Notes: a model not told the origin generated them from the letters alone. DNA of 64,000 nucleotides from Lineus longissimus (GCF_910592395.1 NC_088326.1:1493001-1557000); one strand, 5' to 3'; positions 25,701-39,307 are shown, counted from the first letter of the stretch. Numbers and translations are program-made.

Positions 25701-28123
25701 TTCGGCCAGTGGGGCTTCGACGTGGGAGTGTTCCTCTCTGTCGCAGTTGGCTATACCGTGAAGGACCATATCAACATGCAGTGGATATTCGCGGTGCCGC
25801 CAGTTATATTTCTAGTAGCAAAATTGTAAGTATGGCGATACACGGCTGCAATAATCGATAAGCAACAAACGACAAGATTTCACTGGTTTCCTTCCTGATA
25901 CTTACCTCTGAAGGAGGTGAGCAGTCGAGAGGGATGGAGGGAGGGAGGGAGGAAGGCAGGCAAAGTTCAACTGGAGGCAATTCCTTAGAATACAAAACTG
26001 CTGTGACTCCCAGGGAGGTGCATGTAGTCACTGTTTGATGGTTCTCGTCAACTCTTTTGCTTCCAGGTTGGTCCCAGAGTCGCCGCGATGGCTTGTCACC
26101 AAAGGCCGGTTCGAGGAGGCCGAGGTATTCCTGCGGAAGGTTGCCAAGATCAACCGGCGGCAATTCCCGGAGAACACCAAACTAGAGTCATTCATTGACC
26201 ACAGTGCCAACGATGATGAGAAGGCCACAAGTGCGTTGGATTTGTTCAGGACTCCGAATATGAGGAGGCGGTCGTTGGTATCATTTTACGTGTGGTAAGA
26301 ACACATGGAGGGTATAAGTGATGGTGTGAGGGAGCGTAATCCATCGGTCGCGGGTTCGAATCCCAAGTCTGGTTGCTGCTTTTTTCCTAGGTCGGGCTCC
26401 GAAGCAGTGTGTTGTCATAATCCGTGATATTTCAGGTAACTTTTGCCGAGAGCTAATTCATGTATAGTGTTTTAACGCGCGGATGCATTGGTCAGTGACA
26501 AGCACTATGGATGCTTCGTGCTGCTGGTCCACAAAAAAGTTGTTTTGCGAATGTTTTTAGATCACCACGACGACGTAACCTATCTTGTAGTAGTAGGTAG
26601 CGGTTAGAGATCAATGAATATCTATGGCCGGATGGCATACATAGTGACAACCTATGATGAGTAAAAAGAAAGGAACATGCATGGAAAAGTATTAATGTCC
26701 TTTCCATCCGCGTGCATGTGGAATTTTTCGGACTAAATCAGCTGATGACGTAATCGTAATACACCACTTGATTGTAACCCTATGTTTGACTGTAATTGAA
26801 ATCTCTTTTCGTTTCTTTTAGGTTCTCCGCCAGTGCAGTATACTACGGCCTAATGCTCGGTGACCGCGGGTTTGGCTTCAGCATTTATGCAAATGTTGCC
26901 CAGAGTGGAGCGGCGGCCATTTTGGCATATTTCGTCTGCGTGATTCTCTACAACAAAATCGGCAGAAGACTTGGAATCATGTCAATGTCGGTGACCGCTG
27001 GAGTCTGCATCTTTATATGCATTCCCTTGTTAAATATGAAGCGTAAGTAAAAGACTTTCAGGAATTTGCTATAGGAAATTGCGGTTTACTTGCAGTTAAT
27101 TTGCGGTTGCCGTTTCGGTTGACTGTCCAATCAAAACTGCCGCATTCTGCATCCTCGGCGTGCTCATTTGTAATTGGCCAATCAGAAGGCTCTCTTAGGG
27201 GCAATGGTTTGGGATACTATATAGCTCTTTGCCCCACTGATCTCCGACTTAGCCCTCACAATGGACGTGCTTGGTTTCTCGTTTCAGATTTATATCCCCT
27301 CCTTTTCACAGTATCTTTCCTGGGGAAGATCGCTAACTGTGCTGGTTTCCACGGGGCGTACCTCCATTCGTCGGAGTACTACCCCACCGTGGTCCGAAAT
27401 GTCGGAGTCGGCTGTGGTTCGATGTTCGCCCGGGTAGGAGGACTAGTGGCGCCACAACTCGTCAGGCTGGTGAGTTCAGTCAAACACGGCTTTTTAGGAG
27501 ATTTTGTGATCACAATATCATTATGTACACAGGGGAAATCTGGAGATGTCTATTGGTAAAAATATAGGGGCAGGGCTCGCTTTATATATTTTTCTCTCTG
27601 TTAAGGCCTAACCTCAGCGCTATCACCGTGACACTGATCTCACTCGTCTTATATTCTATTCAGGCGATAGTCTGGCAGCCTCTGCCCGCCATTATCCTTG
27701 GGGTCGTTGCCATCACTGCTGGACTCTCCAACCTCCTCCTACCAGAAACACTGAACAAAAAACTGCCAGAAACTATAGAAGATGGAGAAAACTTTGGCAC
27801 GTGAGTATATGTGCATGTATTTTGTAAGACCAGTCCTGGTTGGTTGAAGTTTAAAGACTTTAGTTGCATTGGCCAATCATAGTTGGTATGACACAGTATC
27901 TGCATACCTTCTGCCAGAGTTTTTTGTTGGTCTTGTGGGTGTTCGCCTTTCGAAGGAGTTCAGTTTTAATCGCTGGAGGGACGACTTTAAATCATTGAGT
28001 GCGTTTATCAATCCAATCTAATATGAAATGTTGTTCGTTTTCAGGAAAAAGCAAAAAGACGAAGATGCAAACACTGAGATGTTGAATTACTCACCTGCCT
28101 CAAATGGGACTCAGAAAGCATGA
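22705..28123 (+). CDS. SLC22 family organic cation/carnitine-type transporter
   Basis: Ten exons: 22705-22982, 24415-24538, 24806-24909, 25409-25563, 25657-25825, 26067-26294, 26822-27042, 27288-27469, 27664-27800, 28045-28123; 558 residues, the usual SLC22 length. It starts [18 protein letters not shown], the standard SLC22 N-terminus, followed by TM1. A large extracellular loop with several cysteines and N-glycosylation sites (NET, NIS) comes next. The MFS motif GTISDRYGRL lies after TM2, [12 protein letters not shown] before the central loop, and the family C-terminal motif [13 protein letters not shown] in exon 9. It is a 12-TM plasma-membrane carrier of small organic ions; the substrate cannot be read from sequence. 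An in-frame GTG at 22642 was not used because the family starts just before FDDIL. Confidence 0.94.
26318..26378 (+). mobile_element. tRNA-like SINE head
   Basis: An A-box-like TGGTGTGAGGG and a consensus B box GGTTCGAATCC sit about 30 bp apart, followed by a T-run, inside an SLC22 intron. The acceptor stem does not pair convincingly, so this is a tRNA-derived SINE fragment or tRNA pseudogene, not a tRNA. Confidence 0.5.
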
Positions 28124-28460
28124 AAATTGCTAAATGTCAACAAGAATTGGAATTCATTTTCTTGAGATTATTGAACGGCAGGAACTATAGCCCACCCGAA
28201 ATGCACGCTACATGTAACTGTTCACGAGCTCAGTATAAGGTGATGCAGCTGGTGCCGTTTTCGTGAAATGCAAAGATATTACACAAAGCTCAATAACAAA
28301 GGTGCGCAGAAATAATTAATTGATTGTTGGATAATGTAAAATTGTCAGTAGATATAGGACAATTAGATTATTAAGGACAATTTGTACACCAAGAAGTCGA
28401 GGATATACTAAGTTGTTCGAGGTTGGATATAACTTATGTTATCATCTTCATCAAACAGAT

Positions 28461-28575
28461 CGAGCCGCGATGGTCTAAAGGTTAATGACGCCCGCCTAAC
28501 ATTACCAAGCAGCAGGTCCCGGGTTCAATCGGGGGCCATTCGGGCCAAAAACCCACGCTCTTTTCGTCCGTCTGA
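28461..28575 (+). mobile_element. tRNA-derived SINE
   Basis: Head with A box TGGTCTAAAGG and B box GGTTCAATCGG, then a GC-rich tail (gggggccattcgggcc). A related fragment lacking a good A box lies at about 15390-15460 (ggtcccaggattgatcctgg ... cttgggcc). It lies 340 bp downstream of the SLC22 stop. Confidence 0.55.
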
Positions 28576-29754
28576 TGGGACAGTATAAATTATTTTAGCT
28601 TGTTCCGTGGTATCTGATATCTATGCCAGGGCGACTGCAGACCCTGCACGGGTGTGGACAGGGGCCCTAGTGGACTCCTCTACGCGCAGGCCAACAGGCT
28701 GTGCCTTTGACATATTGTTTAGTGATAACCATAGCGGAATACTCCACGTCAGGACGAGCTATCTCGATCATTTTGTTCACCTCATGTACTTCATCTAATA
28801 CTTCATAATGTTTGCCACAACCACACAAATAAACGAGGAATGGACAGTTCACGATGTATTTTCGTTTCTCAATTATGCGCAATTAGCTGCCCATATGCCA
28901 GAAATGCTACTGGGTGGGTATAAATTGGTGAGGATGGTGATGAGGCAACACTCCTGTCTGGAACACCGGGAAGAGAAGCAAGAAGACAACCTTTGCTAAA
29001 GTGAGTTATTCATTCAGCAGAAGGTAAGTTGTGCTTTTTTCGGTTCCACATAGCCAATATGAAAAACAACAACATTTGAACAAAGAGTCTGAACTAAGTT
29101 CTAATTTCTCGACAATGAAGGGCTTATAAAAGATAGTAGGCTCACGTTTCATGATTGTTGCTTATATAACACGGTAAGTTTTGCTGGAGGTTCTATTACA
29201 AAATGCTCCCCTCAAATATCTCAAATGGTCTCATCGTCTATTCGAACAAGAAATGAATTGTCTTCGAGTCCTGAAACCCCGCCTCGAGGACCTTCGGGTT
29301 CGATCACTTCGATGTCAACAATCACACGCATATTGGCAAAATTTGAAACCTCCCTATTCAATGTATCTCCTTTATTTTCTGGAGTTCACAGCTGAAATAT
29401 ATGTATGATAATATTTTGTCCGTCAAAGTGACATCTCCTTTACGCCTTTTTGTCCTTTTCCGCGCGGTTAAAAGAATTCAGGCGTAGCACAGTCTCTTGT
29501 CTTTAAACATAGCCCGTTAGGCCTAAAGTCCCATCGTTCCAACATCTAATCAAAGGGTTATCTGGGCAAATCTTGATAATATCGACCCCCACGAAACAGG
29601 TTAGAGGGTGGTCGAATAAGTGCGATGTCCACAAGCGGGGAGAGAGAGGAGAGAACACAATGCTATCGTTATTGTACCCGGAGCAAGTCAAGGCGTGGTT
29701 GAGGCTTGCATTGTACAGTAAATACATAACATATCCTCATTGATGTAAGTGGTC
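28576..29754. other. Intergenic sequence without recognisable genes
   Basis: Open frames up to 75 codons are present but lack splice context or known motifs. Nothing supportable beyond the SINE upstream and the LINE fragment downstream. Confidence 0.5.
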
Positions 29755-29952
29755 AGCCTATTCCCTGATGCCGCTTTCCTTCTACAGGAGCCATGCACCA
29801 AGTGCATACGTTTTGGTGACAGATCATTCTACAAGGCAGCGCCACTCCTATGGAATGGGCTGCCCACACACGAGACTTGCGGAGTCAAAGGCAGCTTTTG
29901 GAACAATGCTAAAAGCACACCTTTTTCGAGTGTATTTCAAAGGCGCCTGAGA
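29755..29952 (+). mobile_element. Degenerate LINE reverse-transcriptase C-terminal fragment
   Basis: Reads IRFGDRSFYKAAPLLWNGLP, then after a one-base frame change RLAESKAAFGTMLKAHLFRV. This is the conserved C-terminal signature of CR1/Jockey-like LINE ORF2 proteins (F-G-D-R-x-F ... P-x-L-W-N-x-L-P ... F-K-x-x-L-K-x-x-L-F). The core reverse transcriptase is absent and the frame is broken, so it is a dead 5'-truncated copy. Confidence 0.7.
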
Positions 29953-30646
29953 GTTGGTGAAATTTTTCACCAAATTTGGGCGCTTTAGAAATGTCATATT
30001 TGATTGATTGCTCTTCAGTGATAATACTAATAACCGAACGAAACCAATAAAAGGGTAAATAGTTCATGGAGAAGTAATTGCTTCGTTCTGACCACTTAAT
30101 ATCTGCCACACCAAACACTTATTACTTTGAAGTAATACGTTTTTTGTCATAATTTATGTGTTGGGTGTTAATTTGTTTTAGTACAAGATACACTTCGTTA
30201 TCATAGCAATAGCACGCTAATACCACAGACAATAACGAAATTACTTTTATAATAGTAATATGGTCATAAATGCATCCTAACGTACGTGATCACTTTACAA
30301 ATTTTGCCTATCTTGCCTGATTAACTTTCCGGGGAAAGCGCATCCTCGTTCAAGGTTGTCCATGGCATATACTCCCTGCATGTTAAACTGAGAACGAGAG
30401 CGGGTACTCCCAGCGAGTAGATAGCAACTGAATGAATATATACCTGCTAGATTTACGGGTTACAGCAGCAGAAAAATCTCCCGCATATGTTTTTTTTGCA
30501 GATGTCGAGAGAAAAAAGGCATATCTACTGCTTTCCAAAATCTTAGATTGACCCCTGCTAGTGCTAATTTATACTGTGCTATACCAGAAGTGATCACGCC
30601 TTGTTTTCATTTAATCACTATTCCTCTTTCCAGACCGAACATCATC

Positions 30647-31465
30647 ATGAACACGTATACTGCCCTCTTGCTGTTGGCAGCTATTTGCTTTACCTTTGCA
30701 GGTGAGAAAAGTTTATATCATACCTAAGCATACAAATGTACCATAATCAGTCCGAATACAATAGGGCCGGAAACTTTTTCTAGGGGACATTTTCTACTTC
30801 TACACCGACACCGAATTAATCTGTAATAGCAACAATCACACATATGAAGTATCCGTTCGATGGTGTATCGACGTCTTCAAATTGAAATTCATATATTTGA
30901 CCAATCTCCAAGGCTCACCATCGGTAATGGTTGCTTCGTAATCAGCGTGCCTTTGCTTCGGAGCAAATGTTAGCTATCCTCTCATTGGGAGATTGAAATT
31001 TGACATCTGGAAATGTTTTCTTTTCAGCGGAATGCCCTGCCGGCAGCGGTGAAGACACATATGCCTTTAAGGAGTTCAAGGGAGTCAAGGGAACGGTAAG
31101 ACACGATATTACTGCTGCTATGGCCAACAGAGTCCAGACCTAAGCGTAGGAGATTTCCCTCACATCTAACTTGAGTGTACACGTATGAAATCTTAACCTC
31201 ACTATATTTTCCTCGCTTCCTCCAGGTCGAACTCAACCTGAAACGGGGCAAAGACAAGACTCCCCCGGTCATCGCGGTCGAGGTCAAAGGTGGCGAGGTC
31301 AAGGTCGAAGCCGATGAGGGAGGTAAGAAAGTCGACGTCGGGAAGACCAAGGGCAAGGATGGACACGTACACTTCTCAAAACCGACAGAAACAGACAAAT
31401 TATACTTCACACCAGAGGGAACGGAAAACTTTGAAGTATCTGTATCCGTCTGCTACGAATTCTAG
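30647..31465 (+). CDS. Small secreted protein of unknown family
   Basis: Three exons (30647-30701, 31028-31095, 31226-31465) join in frame to 120 residues. The N-terminus MNTYTALLLLAAICFTFA is a clear signal peptide with cleavage likely before AECPAG. The mature part is about 100 residues, highly charged, with alternating beta-type sequence (VELNLKRGKDKTPPVIAVEV; GGEVKVEADEGGKKVDVG) and only two cysteines, near its N-terminus (ECPAG) and four residues from its end (VCYEF). They could form one disulfide closing a beta-sandwich. A splice acceptor at 30632 just before the ATG suggests a 5' untranslated exon upstream. I do not recognise the family. Confidence 0.8.
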
Positions 31466-32106
31466 ATGTCGCTGCGATCGCTGGAAGGAGCTTCCGTATC
31501 TCAGCCGCCGATACCGAAAATTAAATTTTTCTCAGACGCCATTGATAGTTTATGTAGTCTGATGCCTCATTTCAAAATGGTGTGGTCCACTTTCGGTCGC
31601 ATCAATAATATATAGCACATCCGTGGTCTCAGTGACGGTGATTATGTGAATCGGCGGCTGAGTGACAGAGGTGGGATAGAACGGGTGCGGTATTCACATC
31701 ATTGTCACAGTTCAAGTTGCTGACGAGTCAAATATAACCGCACCTCAGCCGAGTGCTCGGGAATGACTGTGACAGCATTTGGATCCTCTAATGCATATAG
31801 CCATTGCATTTTATACAGTGATTTCAGAATGCATCTCTGGAAGTGAACCACACAGTCTGCAGAAAATGGCCTAGCTCGCTTTCAGTTTAGCCTAAAACCA
31901 TTAGGCCATGCACACGGGGCGCCGATTGGCCAAAGTAATGTAATGATGAGTCGGCACGTGGGGAACTACTTTCGGTGCACTGAGGGGTCGTAGAAGATCC
32001 AAATGATCACGAACATTCCGGAGTGCTCGGTTTGGACCTTACTCGGGAAAGTACATCTTTGTCATTGGACATAACCATCTGTCTGTTCGGTTCACACCAT
32101 TGGCGA

Positions 32107-32112
32107 AATAAA
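32107..32112 (+). terminator. Polyadenylation signal downstream of the small secreted gene
   Basis: AATAAA about 640 nt after the stop at 31465. No earlier canonical hexamer was noticed. Confidence 0.5.
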
Positions 32113-33145
32113 ATGTAGTGATATTCTTACTTCTTGTTTGTTAGCATTTCCCTTTTTCTGTTCTACCATAAAGAAACGAATTATAAATGTAATCATGGGC
32201 ATGCCTTTCGAACGGATTTCAAAACCTTTCCAATCCCTGCAGAAAGAATGAAATAACGCCGTTTTTAAGATTTCTCGTTATATTCAAACATCTATAAACG
32301 AATTTACAAATCTGTGATTTTATCTTCTCAATATACATTTAGTATATTGTGGAATAAAATAAATAAAATATATACAATTTTAAAAACCTGGATTTTCGCA
32401 ACTCGGATAAATTCATTTGCATATTCGTCGATAAAACAGATTCTACGTCGCGTCTTTGTACGTGTGGAATTGATCCGCAACTTGCTGCATTACGAAAAAC
32501 ACTCATTATTGGACGGTATAGCTCTGAGCAGACACAACATAGGTGGCGCCACATGACGCATGTACATCCCTGTGCACATCCGAAAACAACGCTTGGCATG
32601 TGTCAAAACAGTACAACGGCAGTGATATATACAATACTATTAAATGCACTGAAATGCTGACTCTTATAAAAACAATCACGGACTGAAACTCAATCGAGCA
32701 GTTAACTGCTCAAACGACCTATAGGCCTCATGTAATATACAAAACCGCATGGGTCAAAGGTCACCACAGATTTGCTTGAGCAAACATTGGCTACCAAAGC
32801 GTTAGAACCACAGCAGCTCCTGAAGAACATCAATAAAGTTCGGCTTTGATATATTATAGGCCTACACTTCTGTTCTTCTTCAACTTTGCTTTACCATTAT
32901 AGTCCTTTTAAAAGCGCAATTTATGCATAAGTAACATTCTTCACCGACCCTCAGTGAAGCCGACTGGCCATGGACGCTCTAAACATATTTGACTGATTTG
33001 AATGGCCGCGGATCTCGTGTTCCTGTAGTACAGTTTCTCGCTGTTCGCGGCGCTGTGAACCATTTTACCCGAGAACGCATACAAAACGTCCCAGGTCGAG
33101 CACCTGAATTAAAGCACTATATTATTATCAAAGGTCTATAACTGT

Positions 33146-36100
33146 TCAAGTGTACGTCATCTGTGGTTCTGGCATGGAGTTGTAGTACGTGTTGTGAGCG
33201 AAAGAGGTCGCTGGATAATAAGAATTCTGGTAGGTGGAGTCTGCTCCGCAGGAAGAAAACGCTTGAGCTTGGGCCTGGAACAAAGACATTTGATGTTCGT
33301 CCGTCTTGGACTCTCCTGTTCCCGGGACGATCTGTTCGGGAGAATTTTCAGTGGACAACTTCCGTCGCTTCGAATTTTCAACACCGGCAATCTGCTGTCC
33401 TTGACCTTTGCCCTCCATCCAAGCAACGTCGTATTCTGCCGTTTCTTTCGTTTCGGTGCTTCCCTCTGCTGGCAAGATTGAGTACGTTTGCTTTGCGTAT
33501 GTCTGTGGTAGCGTGTAACCACCAGGCGGCGCCATGTAGCCCTGCTCGTAACCAGGATACTGCGCGTATGGCAAGGTACTATCGTAATGTCCATCCAAAT
33601 AGTTCCCGTTCGGTGAATAGGTATCGCTGTATGTTTCCGGAAGGGCTTGTCGGGCGCCATATTGGTTGGTTTCGCGGGCACTGAAGGGGGATCGCGATCG
33701 CTTCCTGCTTGGCATTCCTGGGTAAGTAAGCGTAGGCGGGATGACGTTTGGATTGTGGACGGTCGCTTGCTGCATAGCGGGCATGTAGTTTGACATGGGA
33801 GGGGACGGAGTTCGCTCAGTGGTTCTGTCGTAGTTGTCGCGGAATCCCTTGGCGAATGGGTTGTGGTCTATCTTCAGCTGAGTTATCTAAGAGTAAGAAA
33901 CAGGGAATGATTACACAGGGGAAAAGGTGGACGTGACGGATGAAGAAGATATATATAGACATATTGAGACGTTTTTGTTCCCTATTGAAAGGTTGCGGTC
34001 TCTCTAGCTTTGATCACTGGGGTATGAGGAGCAAAGAAAAACGATACATCGGTACGTACCATACGTTAGCGTGCCTCATATAATCACAATTTAGATACCA
34101 CCATTGTTTTGACCAAATTCCCTCGCGGGATTCAGAGCAATAAGAAGGGAACGTGTATGGAGAAGGAAAAAACCGGTACCAAACATAACGTGACGTAAAC
34201 AGCAGAACACAACGACGTATCACACAAAAATACTTACGTCTGTATTCTGATAGGCTGTGACGGCGATGAACTGAGTCTCGGGGAAGCTATGGGTCTGCAG
34301 ATTCTTCTGCTCACGTGGTCCGCACGTGGTCACCTCAATCACGTGGATGCGGGGTTGGTACTTGTGCATGGAGTTCAAGACGATCTGAAATGGAGATAAT
34401 GCACGTTATTAAAAAGGGTTGTCGATTGTCCTTTTCAAATGTTTAGCAACAAATTACGCCTCGCTCTCATCATTTCAATGATATTGCCTCAATCTCAGAA
34501 GCCAGTGCTATTCATCGTTATCTCCGTTTACGCAACGTTTACAGCTTTGATTCGAAACCTGTCTTATACGTACATATCCCTGATTAGAGTTCTTGTTGTT
34601 GGTGAGTTTGAGCTTGCTGAAGATGATGTCCTGTTTCATCCAGTGGGCGCCAGAGTTGGGTGAGTCGGGGTGAAGGTAAACACGACCATCTATAGAGAGA
34701 GAAATCAGAACATTGACGAGTCCGTAGATAATAGTGAGGTTACGAACATTTACGCAAACGGGCCGGGAAGGGGCCAGACATTATCTCGGGGAGGTAACGC
34801 CCATTGGAAATTCAGTGGTTCGATCCCGTTTTCCACGCGCCACACTGACGCTTCCTTTTAGACTTTTATTGTTGTTTTGATTGATGCCGCGCGTCTCTAA
34901 AAAAACAAGGATCAGCGCACACATGTCCGATTTGTTGAATAATACCTGAACGAGATTAATATCATCAACTATGAAAGCACATGCCGTATGATGTAATTTA
35001 GACACACAAACTATGCATGCAGCAAAAGGACAAATTACACGCAGGATTGCCCTATTCATTCTTTAGTATTTCTCCACCCATTCTAAATGTTCTTTAGAAT
35101 TTCCCCATCTCCCGTCTGCTTTTCGGGATGAGCAGGTGAACAGCTCTAAATTACCAAATGTATTCCTGATTATCACCTTCGAATTGAATCGTAATGAAAA
35201 CAAAGCGATTCGTTGTTCGCGTTGGGTACCCGATCAATTTTTGCCCGCCAATGTTGCGTATTTTGCAAACGGAAAAAGTCGTCATGGTGACGGACATCGT
35301 CATTCATTTACACCTTGCGGTCCAGGTGGATCCAGGGAATGATAAGATGGCCGAGTGACAAGTTTTAACGGCACATTGCTGTAGCTCATGTTACTTTGAC
35401 TTGAAATGAAACAATTCATAAATGTTGAGGGACTTACTTGGCGGAAGTTGTTCCGCTGCTCCGCAAGGGACCCATTTCCCGCCCTGGAACTTCCAATGGT
35501 TGGGATCGGCCAATACCATGTCGACGAAGACGTTGTAATGGCGCTGGGAATCAAGACCGGTCAGACTAAACTGGAGGGTTGGGAACATGCGACTGAAATG
35601 AGAAAATGAAGGGGAACATGAGTAAACATACAGATAAATGAAAATTTTTAAGTTTCTTAACATTCGTGTGATTTTTATCCTGAGATGAAGCATACTATAT
35701 TGTTACCATACATGACCATGCTTTTTCTATAGTTTTCCTTATGACATAATTGTCACGGAAATGACGGATCTTGGTGAACTCGGTCACCCCGAATGTTTTG
35801 GGCCAGGTCGGAAGTTTACAGACGGCTAGCAGACGACATTGGCTCCAAACGGAATAATTCCATGTAACATTGACAATTGTAGCGTTCATGTCACGATCTG
35901 GCGTCTTTCAGACAACCGATTTACTAAATCGTCTGCTGGTGGTCAACAATTGTTGTCCAGCCCCCTACAGCAGGAATAATTGACGGTACCAGTCGCCGAT
36001 AACAATGCTAATTAATGACACAATAATGGCGTTGTGACGTCACAGTGTAAGATGGTCAGAAAGATTAACTTTATCAAGACATGATTCGACTTTTATTTTG

Positions 36101-39100
36101 AGCATGTCGTGCTTATCTTCCGGCATTTTAAGCGATGTCCCGCCTACCCACTTCAAGATTTGTGGAAAGAAAAAATGGTTATGGTTTTCTGTCGGAAGGA
36201 ATTTGGCGCAACAGGGCCGGGTGGCGTCCAATGAACAAAGGGGCAGCTGCACGTGATTGTTTCGCGAGCATGCGCGCTACAGGTGGGCCGATCAACATTT
36301 TGAAATTACGTCGCAGACGACCGGGTTTTTGTTTACATTAATTGAAACGTAGTTTAGTGGTGAAAAATCACTACAAATGATTGAACAAGTGGTCAATGGC
36401 GTAGTTAACCATCCGAGTGGACACGCTTAACACCCCATTCACACGTTTTTCACGCCTTTCAATTCTTGATTTTGGTTCTTTTTGACCCTTAAGGCTTCTC
36501 TTGTTTTCGCAGATTCCCCTTTAAAGGATAATCACATCAATAATATAAAACACAATGGGTTAATCACTTCGTAAACGTGTTTTGTGTGTGTTTACCAGAA
36601 AGGAAAGTGCAAAAATAGTGTCGCGTGTTTTAGTGAAAGAATCTGTTAAACGCCCCGAAGGGATTAGGAAGAGCGAGAAATATATTAAACAAATAATTTA
36701 CATTTGAATGAAAGACAAATTATTTCACCACTGGATTATATGCGAACAGTTGAAGACCACTGAAAGTTTTGCAAATTTGACGCCATGTTTTTCTGTTCCT
36801 CAGCCAGGGGACGAGGAAAGTCTGTCCACCAACAAAACTAACAATGTCAGCGAATCCCTTTCTTCTGCAGAAACTCCCAATCCCTAAAGGATGCGCTGGC
36901 GAAGCATACCCCCAAAACGTAAATATACATAATTGGGGCCAAAACATCATAAGTAAAACATTAAGTACTTGAGCTATAGAACAGGCCCATGCTGAAGGAC
37001 TTAATGATAGAAAATCATCGTCAACTGTGGAAAACACAAGCTGGAGGCGTGACAAATACTACTGACGTCCAATTTTTGGTTTTCATAAATGTGTACAGAA
37101 AAATGCATTGTGGTTCTATATTGTTATGCAATGGTTGTTGTTTCCTTTGAATTCGTGTTGTTGTGAATGTTTACATGCGTTACCTGACATGGCACTATAC
37201 TTCATAAAAAGGCTGATATTCTGCCATCGGAACGGGTAGCTACCAAGCCATATCAAAATTAATCGCTATCTAAGAACATAAGCAATGATAGAATTTCAAT
37301 ATTTCAATGATAGAACTTCAATATTTTAACAAGGCCAGCCGACACGTCCCCAGCAAACATTTCGTCGCTGGCACTTTTTAGCATTGGCAGAGTTAGATTA
37401 TAGATCAAGATATCAGACATAGTCCAAAGGGTCTTCTTAATTTGGTAGAGGAATGTTGACATCAGAAAGTGTCGACAGTTATTTTTGGTAAAGCGTAGAT
37501 GGTGCCAATTAACGGTATTTAAACTTCCTTTCTATTCCAATCAGAAAAAAAGAATACGTCGGAACTTAGCTCAGTTGAACCACTCCGGGTGAACTTCACG
37601 TTCAGCACCGTGACTAATATTCAATATGTAATCATTTAGCTGCATCAGCTCAGCGACGGCTTCTCGTCTAGAGCTTATACCGTGGCATCTTCGAAACCAT
37701 TTGGAAAGAAAACTTGCTATGCAATGACACGATTATTCATAGTACTTTGTTCTTGTCTTCTGTGCTCAGTTAATGAATTGGCTTGGAGAAACTCTCCAAG
37801 AAAATTTGTAACGATTTCACCATATAGGACACGTGTTTGTTCAACAAAACCAAACATCAATCAACATTTCTCAGAAAGTGAACTTGTTTGCTGTAATTTT
37901 ATACGATGTATCTGATTAATTAGTGATTAAATTGACGTGTAATTAATCCTAATTGAACAAGTGATGAGAGTTACATCTTAAGTTCAGTTGACCCAAGCAG
38001 GGTTTTCATCCTGCAAACTTCGTAATCAGTATATTTTGATTAAGACAAGTGAATCACACGTCCAAAGAAAGCAATTTAGTTTATATCACTTCAAGATATC
38101 ACAAGTGCGATTTTGAGTTAGCGCTAGATTTCACACTGAATTCATTCAAAAAGTGTATCCTAATATCATACTGTCACATAAAGGACATTGTATGTGAACG
38201 AATAAAACATAATTAGAATTTGATATATATGCATATATCCAGAACATGATATGATGACGGAGGCTTAGTTCAGAAGTAGCTGGACGTCGCTTGGGATAAA
38301 GCTGAGCTAAGCTGCCAATGCGGCCAGATTAACTCATCTTTCAAAGAACCAGTTTTCCTAAAGGGGCCATGGAAACTATGGCCTTAACCATGCAGTCATT
38401 TTCACAAGATCATCAAGTCTAAACCATGAATGTTGGAAACCATACAACGGCAGTGTGACATTAGTTAATACAGTTTCCTTCTTGTTTCCTATAATAAATA
38501 CTAAACAGAAGAATGTCATTCGGGGAAATGAAACGGGGTTACAACAGAAAGTTTCTTAATGGGCCTATCATAACTCTTCTTGTTACTGCTGAGCAAAATG
38601 TCTTCAAAACAGCTCCTCGGATGGTGGTCACATGAGTCTGGAAAGCAATGAGCATGAAGTTACAAAAGTATCAAAAATTCAACTCACCGGCCCTGTTTCG
38701 TGATGATCATTTCTGTCGTGTTGTGATGGAACTTGCACCAAAGCTCGCGGTTGCAGAGGTAGATGCATGCCTTCCCTTGGCCCTGCTGCTGCTGCTGCTG
38801 CTGCTGTTGTTGTTGTTGAGGGTAACTCTGGCTCGGCGGAGACGGAACTCGGGCAGTGGGCGCGCTGTAGCTTGGCGCGGCGACCGTGGAAGGCAACGTG
38901 TTCTGGTAACCGTATGAAGAGTCCTGATACGTTCCTTGGCTGACTGGGGCAACATCATACCCACCGTGCTGGGTTTGATAACTCTGGTAGTTCTGTAAAT
39001 TCGCAGGCGCGGGCAAAGCTTCGTCGACATCATCCCTGAATCTCATGGGCTGCAAATACGGCGAATCCGTGTTACTGTTTCTTTCATTTTCTTCTGGGAA

Positions 39101-39307
39101 AGCGCAGGGGGCCGCTCCGTCGGTTTGGTCGCGGTAGTAGTAGGCCTGCTTGAGCGGTGACAGCTCCCCGTACGTCTGGTCATCCTCTGACTCCACGACA
39201 TCCTGCGTATTTATCTCCTCCGGCGTGACATCTTCTACTCTTGGTGGTGAAGTGGTCCCCGGTGACAGCTCCGGTGCGAGATCACAGTTTAAATCTTGTC
39301 GCAACAT
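33146..39307 (-). CDS. T-box transcription factor, Tbr1/Eomes/Tbx21 subfamily
   Basis: Five exons (39307-38688, 35592-35438, 34689-34574, 34384-34238, 33886-33146) give 592 residues in one frame. The N-terminal ~175 residues are disordered and end in a run of about 12 glutamines. The T-box follows: [121 protein letters not shown]. The [29 protein letters not shown] start and VLADPNHW are diagnostic of the Tbr1/Eomes/Tbx21 class rather than Brachyury or Tbx2-6. The C-terminal exon has a basic stretch ([12 protein letters not shown]) and Tyr/Pro/Gln-rich activation-type sequence. It is a nuclear DNA-binding regulator of development. Intron 1 is 3.1 kb, the longest in the gene. Confidence 0.95.
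34765..34850 (+). mobile_element. tRNA-like SINE head in T-box intron 2
   Basis: A consensus B box (GGTTCGATCCC) lies about 35 bp after an A-box-like segment (tatctcggggaggtaacg). No tRNA cloverleaf can be closed. Probably a SINE fragment. Confidence 0.4.

Noticed and set aside
26318-26378. Functional tRNA gene
   Set aside because: A and B boxes are present, but I could not pair the acceptor and anticodon stems, so it is listed as SINE-like.
33163-33684. Frames of more than 170 codons on both strands over the T-box C-terminal exon
   Set aside because: Shadows of the real 33146-33886 exon, which is fixed by the T-box frame.
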